DNA of 37,594 nt from Collinsella sp. 4_8_47FAA (GTDB lineage: Bacteria; Actinomycetota; Coriobacteriia; Coriobacteriales; Coriobacteriaceae): positions 595,678 through 633,271 of the forward strand of contig NZ_KN214134.1 of NCBI RefSeq assembly GCF_000763055.1. Direction: 5' to 3'. The notes beneath the pieces are model-generated. The model made no database searches. It saw only the letters and a program-made list of their open reading frames with translations, and was not told the DNA's origin. The position numbers were made by a program, and so were the translations under genes. This document shows positions 1 to 7,631 of the stretch, piece after piece (the first letter of the stretch is position 1; the number at the start of each line of letters is the position of its first letter).

Positions 1-357
1 TTCGAGCAGGCCGAGGACTCCGCGCTGGCGTTCACGGCCTTCCCCAGGGCGCACTGGGCCAAGCTCCGCACCAACAACGTCCAGGAGCGCGCCAACCGCG
101 AGATCAAGCGCCGCTACAGGGTCGTGCAGTCCTTCCCCTCGAGGGAGTCGATGCTGCGCCTGACGTGCGCGAGCCTCATGGAGACCGAGGGGCAGTGGTC
201 CCAGCAGCGCGTGTTCTCCGAGGCCTCGGCCGCCGAGGGCTTCGCCGAGCCCGCGGACAGGCCGGCCCCGACAGAGGGGAGGCGCCGCGCGCTCGGGCGG
301 CGCGCCAGGGAGATAGTGGACGAGATAGTCGAGAGGCGCGGTCTCAAGAAGGAGTAA
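1..357 (+). CDS. IS256-family (mutator) transposase, C-terminal part
   Basis: The reading frame is open from the first base of the window to a TAA at 355-357, so only the last 118 residues are visible. The segment around residues 20-40 reads WAKLRTNNVQERANREIKRR, the typical C-terminal signature of IS256/mutator DDE transposases, where the Asn-Glu-Arg stretch precedes EIKRR. The enzyme would cut and join the ends of its own insertion sequence. The upstream part is outside the window, so it cannot be told whether the gene is intact. A right inverted repeat would be expected within about 60 bases after the stop. Family assignment is firm; the exact IS name is unknown. Confidence 0.85.
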   Translation, partial: FEQAEDSALAFTAFPRAHWAKLRTNNVQERANREIKRRYRVVQSFPSRESMLRLTCASLMETEGQWSQQRVFSEASAAEGFAEPADRPAPTEGRRRALGRRAREIVDEIVERRGLKKE

Positions 358-384
358 CATCGGGACTTGCAGCGACGGACCTCA

Positions 385-446
385 GGACGCTCTTACACCA
401 CGTCTGCGCGCGCCACCCCAAAGATGTCGAAAAATGTCGACTTTGG
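385..446. repeat. Probable IS256 right-end region with a small hairpin
   Basis: After the transposase stop comes the string ACGCTCTTACACCACGTC, a type of sequence often found in the terminal inverted repeat of IS256 elements. Just beyond, CCAAAG and CTTTGG pair around two TCGA blocks (418-446) with a 3-base bulge. The matching left end lies outside the window, so the IS boundary and target duplication cannot be fixed. The hairpin has no T-tract. Confidence 0.3.
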
Positions 447-506
447 ATGCTGGTGTACATGTTTGGGTCGTATGGGTTGGGGCCCTGGACGGACAGAGCG
501 TGCGTA

Positions 507-752
507 CTAGAGCAGGTTTTCCTGCACCCACGCGATGATGTCGCTCGACTCGTAGAGTGGCTTGCCGTCGATGAACAGGCAGGGAACCTGGCGTTTTCCG
601 CCGACGGCGATAAGCGTTTGCTCGGCATCGGAATCGGTCGAGATATTGCGCTCAGGAATGGTCGCGCCGTTATCGGCCAAAAAGCGCTTGACCTTTATGC
701 AGTACGGGCAGCCGGTCATAACGTAGAGCACGAGCTCGTGATCAGTAGCCAT
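507..752 (-). CDS. Glutaredoxin-like thiol-disulfide oxidoreductase
   Basis: An 81-residue protein with one glutaredoxin fold. The active-site motif CPYC sits near residues 15-18 (YVMTGCPYCIKVKRFL), followed by QVPCLFIDG carrying the cis-proline of the thioredoxin superfamily, and a C-terminal helix typical of small glutaredoxins. It should reduce disulfides or mixed thiols in the cytoplasm. The ATG at 752 is chosen because GGAGA lies just upstream; the longer frame to 791 adds residues with no family match. It follows the TipAS-type regulator on the same strand after 51 bases, so the two may be co-transcribed, which would fit a stress response. The physiological electron donor cannot be read from the sequence. 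Confidence 0.85.
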   Translation of the reverse strand: MATDHELVLYVMTGCPYCIKVKRFLADNGATIPERNISTDSDAEQTLIAVGGKRQVPCLFIDGKPLYESSDIIAWVQENLL

Positions 753-803
753 AGGTCTCCAATCGGTTGAGGTTTCGATTGAAATACCCAAAGCAGCCGC
801 GGT

Positions 804-1631
804 CTATGCACGCGTCAACGACGACTCGATGGCCTGGATCAGAAACGCCGTGGCTCCGGTGCCGCAGGGCTTGTCGTAGTAGTCAACAAAGCGCCGGTCG
901 GCAAGATAGCCGTGGGCGAGGCTCAGGTACGCCTCGTTCTGGGGCTCGTGTCCCCAATTAAGGCCAATCCATCGACGGTGCATTGCGACAAGTTTGCGGG
1001 CCTCGTTACTCTCTGGGTCGCCAATGCCCATGGCAATCGAGAGCTGGCCCAAAATGGCGCGTTCAAGTTCCTTCATGTCGTTCCATGTCTGAGGATCCAT
1101 ATCCAGTAACGTTTCGTTTGCTGCATCGATAGCCTCATTGCCATAGCGAGCCCGAGCCTCGGCGCCGTAGCGTTCCTCGTTTTCCTGCACGGTGCGCCAG
1201 CGCTCCAGTTGCGGCAGGACGGCGCCCATGAGCGAGACGGCTTCGTCGAGCGACATACCTGTGTTTTGTGCTAGCCGTGGGGCACAGTCCTCGATCATTG
1301 CCTCCATCGTGGTGTCGTAGGTGTACTGGCCGTGGTCGTAGCACCACTTGCAGTAATGTTCGGTCGTGGCGCCCGTGGCATCGGTGCCGCAGTCGCCGGG
1401 CGTGAGTATCATGCCGCAGCTCTGGCAATAGTGCTCGGGCATTTCGAGCAGGTGAGACAGGGGCTCGCCGGTCACAGCGGCAATGAGCTTCATCATGTCG
1501 ATGCCCGGTGTGACCTCGCCGCGTTCCCAACGGCTGACGGCTTGGCGCGTGACGAAGAGCTTGGCGGCGAGCTGCTCCTGGGTAAGGTGATGGACGCGAC
1601 GGACAGCGATGAGCTTTTCTGCAAAGGCCAT
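804..1631 (-). CDS. XRE-type HTH regulator with zinc ribbon and TipAS-like domain
   Basis: A 275-residue protein with three modules. Residues 1-60 form a Cro/C1-type helix-turn-helix (LTQEQLAAKLFVTRQAVSRW). Residues 67-105 carry Cys69, Cys72, Cys81, Cys94 and Cys97, resembling the putative zinc ribbon found in many small regulators. Residues of roughly 150-275 (HRRWIGLNWG, then ADRRFVDYYDK) match the TipAS drug-recognition fold, which in MerR-type TipA captures thiopeptide antibiotics. Inference: a repressor or activator that senses a small molecule or antibiotic. The ATG at 1631 has AGAAAGGAG upstream and a good sigma-70-like promoter. The ligand is unknown. Confidence 0.8.
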   Translation of the reverse strand: MAFAEKLIAVRRVHHLTQEQLAAKLFVTRQAVSRWERGEVTPGIDMMKLIAAVTGEPLSHLLEMPEHYCQSCGMILTPGDCGTDATGATTEHYCKWCYDHGQYTYDTTMEAMIEDCAPRLAQNTGMSLDEAVSLMGAVLPQLERWRTVQENEERYGAEARARYGNEAIDAANETLLDMDPQTWNDMKELERAILGQLSIAMGIGDPESNEARKLVAMHRRWIGLNWGHEPQNEAYLSLAHGYLADRRFVDYYDKPCGTGATAFLIQAIESSLTRA

Positions 1632-1661
1632 AGCGGCTCCTTTCTGCTGGTTGATGGCTTA

Positions 1662-1690
1662 AGCATACGCGGCGGCAGGCACCCTTCCAA
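1662..1690 (-). promoter_or_regulatory. Promoter of the TipAS-type regulator
   Basis: On the minus strand, TTGGAA (-35, 1685-1690) and TATGCT (-10, 1662-1667) are separated by exactly 17 bases, about 30 bases ahead of the start codon at 1631. Both hexamers are close to the sigma-70 consensus. Confidence 0.55.
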
Positions 1691-1759
1691 GCAACCGTTG
1701 GTTGCACGACGGGGGACCGTGGCGAAGAATTGCGCGCAATGCCCCACGCCTCCATGCCG

Positions 1760-1765
1760 TACAAT
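1760..1765 (+). promoter_or_regulatory. -10 hexamer TACAAT ahead of trmO
   Basis: TACAAT ends 7 bases before the ATG at 1773. If transcription starts at the usual distance, the mRNA would begin at or next to that ATG, meaning a leaderless transcript. No Shine-Dalgarno sequence is visible before either possible ATG (1764 or 1773), which supports this. Confidence 0.4.
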
Positions 1766-1772
1766 GACCGGC

Positions 1773-2510
1773 ATGGAACCTATCGCACACATACATACCG
1801 ACCTGCCGCAGAAGTTCGGCATTCCGCGCAACAGCTTTTTGGCGCCCCATCTGCAGGGACGCATCGTTTTTGAGCCGGAATTTGCCTCCAATGCAGCGGT
1901 TGAGGGTCTGGACTCCTTCTCTTACCTATGGCTGCTGTGGCGCTTCGAAAACGGAACGCCCGGCGGCACGGCTGAGGACATTGCTGCCGATGCCAAGTCG
2001 CAGGACAGGTCCGGCACCAACGCAAAATGGTCGAAAACCGTGCGTCCGCCGCGTCTGGGTGGAGCCGAACGTGTGGGCGTGTTTGCCACGCGCAGTCCGT
2101 TTCGCCCTAATCCCATTGGGCTTACCTGCGTCAAGCTCGATCGCGTCGAGCTTACCGACGACGGCCCCATCATCCATGTGCTGGGGGCCGATCTGCGCGA
2201 CGGCACGCCCATCTACGACATCAAGCCCTACATTCCGTTTGCGGACTGCCACCCGGATGCGACCGGAGGCTGGATCGAGGATGCTCCGTGGCAAGAGCTC
2301 GATGTTGAGTTTCCGCAAGCGCTACAGGATATGGTCCCGCCCGCAAAGCTCCCCGGCTTGGTCGAAGTCCTTCGCCAAGACCCACGCCGCGCAGGCAGCA
2401 AGCACGAGCCAAACCGCATTTACCACTTGGCTTACGCCGGGCTCGACATATCGTTTACGGTCGATGAAACCCAGCTAACCGTAGTCGCCGTCAACGACGC
2501 GCGAGACTAA
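1773..2510 (+). CDS. trmO: tRNA (N6-threonylcarbamoyladenosine37-N6)-methyltransferase TrmO
   Basis: A 245-residue protein of the TrmO/YaeB/TsaA family, near the usual length of about 235. It methylates t6A37 in threonine tRNAs, using SAM. Family features visible are the N-terminal beta-barrel region (PIAHIHTDLPQKFGIPRNS), a GLDSFSYLWLLWRF stretch, GVFATRSPFRPNPIGL (the most conserved block, here starting near residue 105) and DIKPYIPFADC. The start is ATG 1773, or ATG 1764 three codons earlier; neither has a ribosome-binding site. It is divergent from the TipAS-type regulator and is not obviously in an operon. No terminator is visible before the next gene. Confidence 0.9.
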   Translation: MEPIAHIHTDLPQKFGIPRNSFLAPHLQGRIVFEPEFASNAAVEGLDSFSYLWLLWRFENGTPGGTAEDIAADAKSQDRSGTNAKWSKTVRPPRLGGAERVGVFATRSPFRPNPIGLTCVKLDRVELTDDGPIIHVLGADLRDGTPIYDIKPYIPFADCHPDATGGWIEDAPWQELDVEFPQALQDMVPPAKLPGLVEVLRQDPRRAGSKHEPNRIYHLAYAGLDISFTVDETQLTVVAVNDARD

Positions 2511-2576
2511 CCAGCCATTCGCCCGCACCCGTCAAATTAAGCGCCAAACCCCGCGCCAAAACCGCCCGTGCTGGTG

Positions 2577-2582
2577 GACAAT
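2577..2582 (+). promoter_or_regulatory. -10-like GACAAT ahead of the PatB gene
   Basis: GACAAT inside the string GGTGGACAATAGCGCC, 40 bases ahead of the ATG at 2623. The same hexamer recurs ahead of several other genes here. No convincing -35 is visible. Confidence 0.35.
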
Positions 2583-2622
2583 AGCGCCTATCGAAACAGT
2601 CTACTTTGCACGGGGGTCCAGC

Positions 2623-3837
2623 ATGAAATACGACTTCACTTCAATCATCGACCGCCACGGCATGGACTCCATCGCCGTTGACTCTTGGGGCGAGATCCCC
2701 GGTATGGCTCCGAACGCACCCGACGAGGGCTTCGACCGCATCCCCATGTGGGTGGCCGACATGAATTTTGCCACGGTGCCCACGGTCCAGGAACACATCA
2801 TTCAGCGTGCCCAGCACCCCATGTTTGGCTACTTTAACCCGCGCGCTGAGTACTTCGATCGCATCATCGAATGGCAGAATCGCCGCAATGGCGTCGAAGG
2901 TTTGAGCCCTGAACATATCGGCTACGAAAATGGCGTGCTGGGCGGCGTCGTGTCGACGTTGCGCGCGTATGTCCAGCCGGGCGATGCGGTGCTGGTTCAC
3001 AGCCCCACCTACATTGGCTTTACCAAGTCCATTGAGGCCGCGGGCTATCGTATTGTCCACAGCCCGCTTAAGCTCGACGACCAGGGCGTGTGGCGTATGG
3101 ACTTTGAGGACATGGAGCACAAGCTCGCCCAAAACCACATCCATGCCGCGGTGTTCTGCTCGCCGCACAATCCCTGCGGCCGCGTATGGGAGCGTGACGA
3201 GATCGAGCGCGCCATGGACATCTATCGCCAGCAAGATTGCGTGGTGATCTCGGACGAGATTTGGTCCGATATCATCCTGCCGGGGCACAAGCACATCCCG
3301 ACGCAGTCGATGAGCGAGGATGCCCGCATGCGCACGGTTGCCCTCTACGCGCCCAGCAAGACGTTCAACCTGGCGGGCCTGGTCGGCAGCTACCACATCA
3401 TCTATAACGAGACGCTGCGCGACCGCGTGTGCGCCGTGTCCAACAAGACCCACTACAACGAAATGAATGTCCTCTCCATGCATGCGCTTATCGGTGCCTA
3501 CCAGCCGCAAGGCTACGAGTGGGCGGACGAGCTCAACCAGGTGCTTGCCGGTAATATCGAGTACTTCTGCAATTACGTGGACGAGCATTTTGAGGGCGTG
3601 TCCTATTCGCGTCCGCAGGGCACGTACATGGTGTTTCTGGACTGCACCGAGTGGTGCCGCGAACACGGCCGCGATATTCAGTGGCTGCTCGACGAGGGGG
3701 CGCGCGTGGGCGTGGGATATCAGGACGGCCGCCCGTTCCACGGGCCCTGCCACATTCGCGTGAATCTGGCGCTGCCGCTTTCGCGCGTAAAGGAAGCGTG
3801 CGACCGCCTGGACCGCTACGTTTTTAATGCACGGTAA
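2623..3837 (+). CDS. MalY/PatB-family PLP aminotransferase / C-S beta-lyase
   Basis: A 404-residue fold-type I PLP enzyme. Its N-terminus has the PMWVADMNF block characteristic of MalY/PatB proteins, then GYF (the YGY equivalent), FCSPHNPCGRVW and the lysine that binds PLP, Lys246 in YAPSKTFNLAGL. The C-terminus ends with RVNLALPLSRVKEACDRL. Family members cleave cystathionine or cysteine to thiol, ammonia and pyruvate; MalY in E. coli also modulates the maltose regulator. Here the likely role is methionine or cysteine metabolism. It appears monocistronic, with a strong hairpin after the stop. The substrate is inferred from the family only. Confidence 0.9.
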   Translation: MKYDFTSIIDRHGMDSIAVDSWGEIPGMAPNAPDEGFDRIPMWVADMNFATVPTVQEHIIQRAQHPMFGYFNPRAEYFDRIIEWQNRRNGVEGLSPEHIGYENGVLGGVVSTLRAYVQPGDAVLVHSPTYIGFTKSIEAAGYRIVHSPLKLDDQGVWRMDFEDMEHKLAQNHIHAAVFCSPHNPCGRVWERDEIERAMDIYRQQDCVVISDEIWSDIILPGHKHIPTQSMSEDARMRTVALYAPSKTFNLAGLVGSYHIIYNETLRDRVCAVSNKTHYNEMNVLSMHALIGAYQPQGYEWADELNQVLAGNIEYFCNYVDEHFEGVSYSRPQGTYMVFLDCTEWCREHGRDIQWLLDEGARVGVGYQDGRPFHGPCHIRVNLALPLSRVKEACDRLDRYVFNAR

Positions 3838-3847
3838 GTGAGCACTG

Positions 3848-3889
3848 CATGCGGGGCCTTCTGCCAAGTTGGCTGGAAGGCCCCGCATG
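3848..3889. terminator. Perfect 14-bp hairpin after the PatB gene
   Basis: CATGCGGGGCCTTC (3848-3861) pairs perfectly with 3876-3889 around a 14-base loop, 10 bases after the stop codon. There is no T-tract, so it may be a terminator, a 3' stabiliser, or both. Confidence 0.6.
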
Positions 3890-3930
3890 GTAAAGCATCT
3901 GTAACAATTGGGTGCTCGTGTGGTTTTGTT

Positions 3931-3939
3931 TGCTATTAT
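3931..3939 (+). promoter_or_regulatory. Extended -10 TGCTATTAT ahead of the binding-protein/kinase pair
   Basis: TGCTATTAT lies about 42 bases before the ATG at 3982. A TTGGGT at 3908-3913 could be a -35 but with a 20-base spacer, so the extended -10 probably dominates. Confidence 0.45.
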
Positions 3940-3981
3940 CTTTAGCCATTTCAGTCTGTAAACAGGATCGTATGGAGCTCG

Positions 3982-4851
3982 ATGAAAAGACCTCGCCGCT
4001 CGGTTGCCATATCGTTGCTTGTTGTGCTTGCAGTAGCGAGCGCCCTTGTCGTAGCGATAGCTGGCTGCTCCGGGTCGAATGACGGAGCCTCGACGTCTGC
4101 ATTAGAAGGTCTGGACGCCTCGCAAGTCAAAGACGACGACCTTAAGACGCTCAACGTCGGAAGCGACCTCTATCCACCGTTTGTGTATACCGACGAGTAC
4201 GGCGATATCGTTGGCCTGGATGTCGAGATATTGACCGAGGCTTTGGCTCGCATTGGTTACAAGCCAAAATACCAGCTGATCGACTGGGGAAAGAAGAAGG
4301 AGCTGCTGGCGAGCGGCGAACTCGATTGTGTCATGGGCAGCTTTAGTATGACGGGTCGCGAAAACGAATATCGTTGGGCCGGCCCGTACCTTGCGAGCCG
4401 CCAGGTGGTCGCGGTCGATCCCCAGAGCGATATCTACACGCTTGCCGATCTTGAGGATAAGATCGTGGCGTTTCAGTCCACCACCAAGCCCGAGGGCATT
4501 TTGCTCAATCGCACAAATGAAAGCGTTCCGCAGATCAAGGAACTCTACTGCTTTTCGGACCGTTCATACCTGAACCCGGCGCTCGTCGAGGGCCTGGTCG
4601 ACGCTATCGCCGCGCATGAGTCCTCGTTCCTCACCTACGAAAAAGACTATGGTGTGACATATCGCATTTTGGATGAGCCGCTGCTAGAGGTCGGTTTGGG
4701 CACCGCTTTCGATATCAACGATACGCGTGGCATCGACGTCAAGCTCACTCATGCCTACCAAGAAATGCTTGCCGATGGCACCATGGAACGCCTGGTGTCA
4801 AAGTACTTCGATGACCCTTCGCCATTTTTGAATATGGAGGGCCTGTCATGA
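3982..4851 (+). CDS. Family 3 extracellular solute-binding lipoprotein
   Basis: A 289-residue protein. It begins with a basic, hydrophobic signal peptide and lipobox ending in AIAGC, with Cys29 as the lipidated residue. The mature part is a bacterial family 3 solute-binding domain: LNVGSDLYPPFVYTDEYGDIVGLDVEI, then LASGELDCVMGSFSMTGRE and a second lobe with LADLEDKIVAFQS. Such proteins bind polar amino acids or related compounds outside the membrane. No ABC permease or ATPase gene follows; instead its stop overlaps the start of a hybrid histidine kinase by four bases (ATGA). This suggests it serves as the sensor subunit of that kinase. GGAG lies upstream of the ATG. The ligand is unknown. Confidence 0.88.
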   Translation: MKRPRRSVAISLLVVLAVASALVVAIAGCSGSNDGASTSALEGLDASQVKDDDLKTLNVGSDLYPPFVYTDEYGDIVGLDVEILTEALARIGYKPKYQLIDWGKKKELLASGELDCVMGSFSMTGRENEYRWAGPYLASRQVVAVDPQSDIYTLADLEDKIVAFQSTTKPEGILLNRTNESVPQIKELYCFSDRSYLNPALVEGLVDAIAAHESSFLTYEKDYGVTYRILDEPLLEVGLGTAFDINDTRGIDVKLTHAYQEMLADGTMERLVSKYFDDPSPFLNMEGLS

Positions 4852-7040
4852 TCGATGCGCCCGACCACGCTGCTCAGGAGCGGGGCAATCGTTCGGCAGG
4901 GGCATGGCTCCTTGTCGCTCTGCTGGGGATAGCGCTCTCGGTTGCTGCCGGCATGATGAGCTACGGTTACATGACGGCCCAAGCCGAGCAGCGCTTTGCC
5001 GACGTTGTCGATTACGTGGCGACGCAGAGCCTTTCCTACGATGCATTCAACAGCGCCTATACGACCAAAAACCTGATTCGCGTTATGGAGATTGCCGGAG
5101 AGGCGGCTCGCGATATGGAGCGCGACGGTTCGGTGGATAACGCCATTCTGGAGCAATATGCCGACCAGTTCAACGTGAGCGCGCTGATCGTGACGGACGC
5201 ATCGGGCAATTTGGTGTCCGAGTCCTCGACGGGCGATGTGGACTACGGGTCGCTCGCTACGTATCTCAAAGAATCACCCGTGCTTGAGGTGGCAACTCAT
5301 CCGCTTAAGTCCTATACCGCCCGCATCACGCTTGCGGATGATTCGGTCGCAGACATTGGCTGCGTGACTCGGCAGGATGGCGAGGGCATCGTTATCGCGG
5401 TAAGGCATCAGAGCGCGAAGGCGGTTGCAAGCAATACACTCAAACTGCAGAGTTTGCTCGAAGGCTATGAAACCATCGATAGCGGCAATATCGTGATCGA
5501 AAGCGACGGCAAGGTCGTTGCGACCAATGCCGTTGAACCCACTGTATTGGGCGTATTCGATCTGCCTGCGACGGACGTCTTCATTGTCGACGGTATTAAG
5601 GATCGATGCCTGGCTGGTAAGGTCAGATTGGTTAACGCCGACGGCGAGTGGTATTTGGGCACATTTGGAAAAGCGCACAAATTCTATGTGTACACCTATG
5701 CCTCGGCGCAGCGCTACTTTGAGGTCGCCGCGGCTGTTGCCGCCGGCGTGCTGGTGCTCTACAGCGGTGTTGTAGCCACTGTTGTGATGGTGCGTCGCCG
5801 CGCCGATCGTCGACGTTTGACGGACTTGCTGCAGCAGGAACGCGACTATGGCGACAAGCTGGCAAAGGCAGCGCGTGAGGCCTCGTCTGCCAACTCGGCA
5901 AAGACGGAGTTTTTGCGCCGCATGAGCCACGACCTGCGCACGCCCATCAACGGCATTCGCGGCATGGTCGAGGTCGGCGATGCCAATGCGGACGATCTGC
6001 AAAAGCAGACCGAGTGCCGCTCAAAGATCTGGACGGCATCGGGACTGCTGCTCGACCTTGCCAACGAGGCCCTGGATATGAGTCGCTTGGAGAGCGGGCA
6101 GGTCGATCTGGAGCTTGTTCCCACAAACTTGGCGACCCTCAACCACGAGGTGCGCGATATTCTGGAGCGCCAGGCCGAGGAGCGTCTGGTGACAATTATC
6201 TGCGACCAGCAGACGCTTGATCATCCCTATGCACGGGTGAGCGTGACGCACCTTAAGCGCTTGTTGCTCAATATTGCCGGCAATGCCGTCAAGTACAACC
6301 GCCAGGGCGGCTATGTTCGCCTGGTGTGCCGCGAGGTGGAGCCAGCGGATGGCGTCCCCGTCTATGAATACACGGTCGCCGACAACGGTATTGGCATGAG
6401 CGAGGAGTTCCAACAGCACCTCTACGAGCCTTTTTGCCGCGAGGAACAACAGGTGGAAGGCGCTTCATCGGGAACTGGCCTGGGCGCGCCTATCGCAAAA
6501 CAGTTGGTCGAGCTTATGGGCGGAACCATGAGCTTTACGAGTGTCTTGGGGCAGGGGACGACGTTTACCATCCGCCTGCCGTTCGAGAAGTGCGACCGCT
6601 CCGAGATTCCTCAGGCAGTTCGCGTAGATGCGGGCGACGGCGATGCGCTCCAGGGCCTGCGCGTTTTGCTCGTAGAGGATAACGATCTGAATGCCGAGAT
6701 CGCGCAGTTTACGCTCAGCCGTGCCGGTGCCGTCGTGACGCATGCTAAGGATGGCGAGTCTGCCGTCGAGATGTTTGCCGCGAGCGCGCCGTACGAGTAC
6801 GACGTGGTGTTGATGGACATCATGATGCCCGGTATCGATGGCCTTGAGGCCACGCGTCGAATTCGAGCACTCGATCGCGAGGATGCCGCGACTACGCCGA
6901 TTATCGCTGTGAGTGCCAACGCCTTTGCCGACGACCGCAGGCTTTCGCGTGAGGCGGGCATGGACGCGCACCTGAGTAAACCCGTGAGCTCGCAGGAACT
7001 TGTTGAGGCGCTTGCACACATAGCTGCCGACGCTTTATAA
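4848..7040 (+). CDS. Hybrid sensor histidine kinase / receiver
   Basis: A 730-residue membrane kinase. TM1 spans about residues 17-42, an extracytoplasmic domain runs from 43 to 290, and TM2 spans 291-315. The HisKA domain has His361 in FLRRMSHDLRTPINGIRGM. The ATPase domain has NAVKYNRQGG, DNGIGMS and GTGLGAPI. A C-terminal receiver has acidic residues in LLVEDNDLNAE, phospho-acceptor Asp657 in LMDIMMPGIDG and the lysine in LSKPV. There is no Hpt domain and no output domain. It is translationally coupled to the binding lipoprotein upstream, so a ligand-loaded lipoprotein probably signals through the extracellular domain. The phosphorelay partner is not in the window. Confidence 0.92.
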   Translation: MIDAPDHAAQERGNRSAGAWLLVALLGIALSVAAGMMSYGYMTAQAEQRFADVVDYVATQSLSYDAFNSAYTTKNLIRVMEIAGEAARDMERDGSVDNAILEQYADQFNVSALIVTDASGNLVSESSTGDVDYGSLATYLKESPVLEVATHPLKSYTARITLADDSVADIGCVTRQDGEGIVIAVRHQSAKAVASNTLKLQSLLEGYETIDSGNIVIESDGKVVATNAVEPTVLGVFDLPATDVFIVDGIKDRCLAGKVRLVNADGEWYLGTFGKAHKFYVYTYASAQRYFEVAAAVAAGVLVLYSGVVATVVMVRRRADRRRLTDLLQQERDYGDKLAKAAREASSANSAKTEFLRRMSHDLRTPINGIRGMVEVGDANADDLQKQTECRSKIWTASGLLLDLANEALDMSRLESGQVDLELVPTNLATLNHEVRDILERQAEERLVTIICDQQTLDHPYARVSVTHLKRLLLNIAGNAVKYNRQGGYVRLVCREVEPADGVPVYEYTVADNGIGMSEEFQQHLYEPFCREEQQVEGASSGTGLGAPIAKQLVELMGGTMSFTSVLGQGTTFTIRLPFEKCDRSEIPQAVRVDAGDGDALQGLRVLLVEDNDLNAEIAQFTLSRAGAVVTHAKDGESAVEMFAASAPYEYDVVLMDIMMPGIDGLEATRRIRALDREDAATTPIIAVSANAFADDRRLSREAGMDAHLSKPVSSQELVEALAHIAADAL

Positions 7041-7042
7041 GC

Positions 7043-7082
7043 ATATGGCCCGGTTCCAATGTTGGTTGGACCCGGGCCATAT
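7043..7082. terminator. Bidirectional hairpin between convergent genes
   Basis: ATATGGCCCGG (7043-7053) pairs with CCGGGCCATAT (7072-7082), and TTCCAA pairs further with TTGGA across a bulge. It sits between the kinase stop and the convergent PNPOx-fold gene. No clear T-tract. Confidence 0.6.
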
Positions 7083-7109
7083 TGCTATTGATGAGGCCTG
7101 CTGAGGGAC

Positions 7110-7589
7110 TTACTTTTCCTGAATCTGCTTACCGCAGAGATGCTCGATCGTAATCTCGTAGAGCTGGACGCCCTTGATGTCTTTGGCGATTTCCTCTTCG
7201 ACTTCCTCGGCGGAAGGGTAGTACTTAAGGGCGAGCTGGCGGACTTTGTCTTCGATAAACGCGGGGGTGTCATTCGCCAGGCGACAGCGGCCAAAGACCA
7301 CGGTACTCATAACGTAGGGAGCCCAGTCACCGTCCTGGTACCACTCGTTGCCGTAAACGGTAAAGCAGACCTTGTCATCGCGCTTGAGTGCGTCGACCTT
7401 GTGGCCAGCTTTGGCGCCATGGAAATAAATCTTGTCGTGCTCGGTGTCAAAGAAGTAGTTGACGGGAATGGCGTACGGGTAGCCGTCGTCGCCGTTGACG
7501 GCAAAGACGCCGCGCTTGCAGGTAGCGAGCAGTTCGCGCGCTTCCTCGTCGGTGATGGCGCGTTTCTTTCGACGTAAGGGCCTAAACAT
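7110..7589 (-). CDS. Pyridoxamine 5'-phosphate oxidase-fold (NimA-like) flavoprotein
   Basis: A 159-residue protein of the split-barrel flavin-binding family. Visible features are ITDEEARELLATCKRGVFAV at the N-terminus, then DGYPYAIPVNYFFD and IYFHGAKAGHKVDALKRDDKVCFTVYG, a pattern shared with NimA-type and PNPOx-related reductases. Members bind FMN or related cofactors and reduce small molecules; the substrate cannot be read here. The ATG at 7589 has AAAGGAAG upstream; the longer frame to 7628 lacks one. It follows the frameshifted sensor kinase on the same strand after 42 bases and may be transcribed with it. Confidence 0.82.
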   Translation of the reverse strand: MFRPLRRKKRAITDEEARELLATCKRGVFAVNGDDGYPYAIPVNYFFDTEHDKIYFHGAKAGHKVDALKRDDKVCFTVYGNEWYQDGDWAPYVMSTVVFGRCRLANDTPAFIEDKVRQLALKYYPSAEEVEEEIAKDIKGVQLYEITIEHLCGKQIQEK

Positions 7590-7631
7590 CGTTGGCTTCC
7601 TTTCTGGTCGTGCGTGGTGGTTGAGCACAAA

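Noticed and set aside
1332-1772. Extending trmO upstream to 1332
   Set aside because: The extension runs antisense through the TipAS-type regulator and lacks family similarity.
2641-3888. Large minus-strand frame opposite the PatB gene
   Set aside because: It is a shadow of a high-GC gene, with no ribosome-binding site and no motif.
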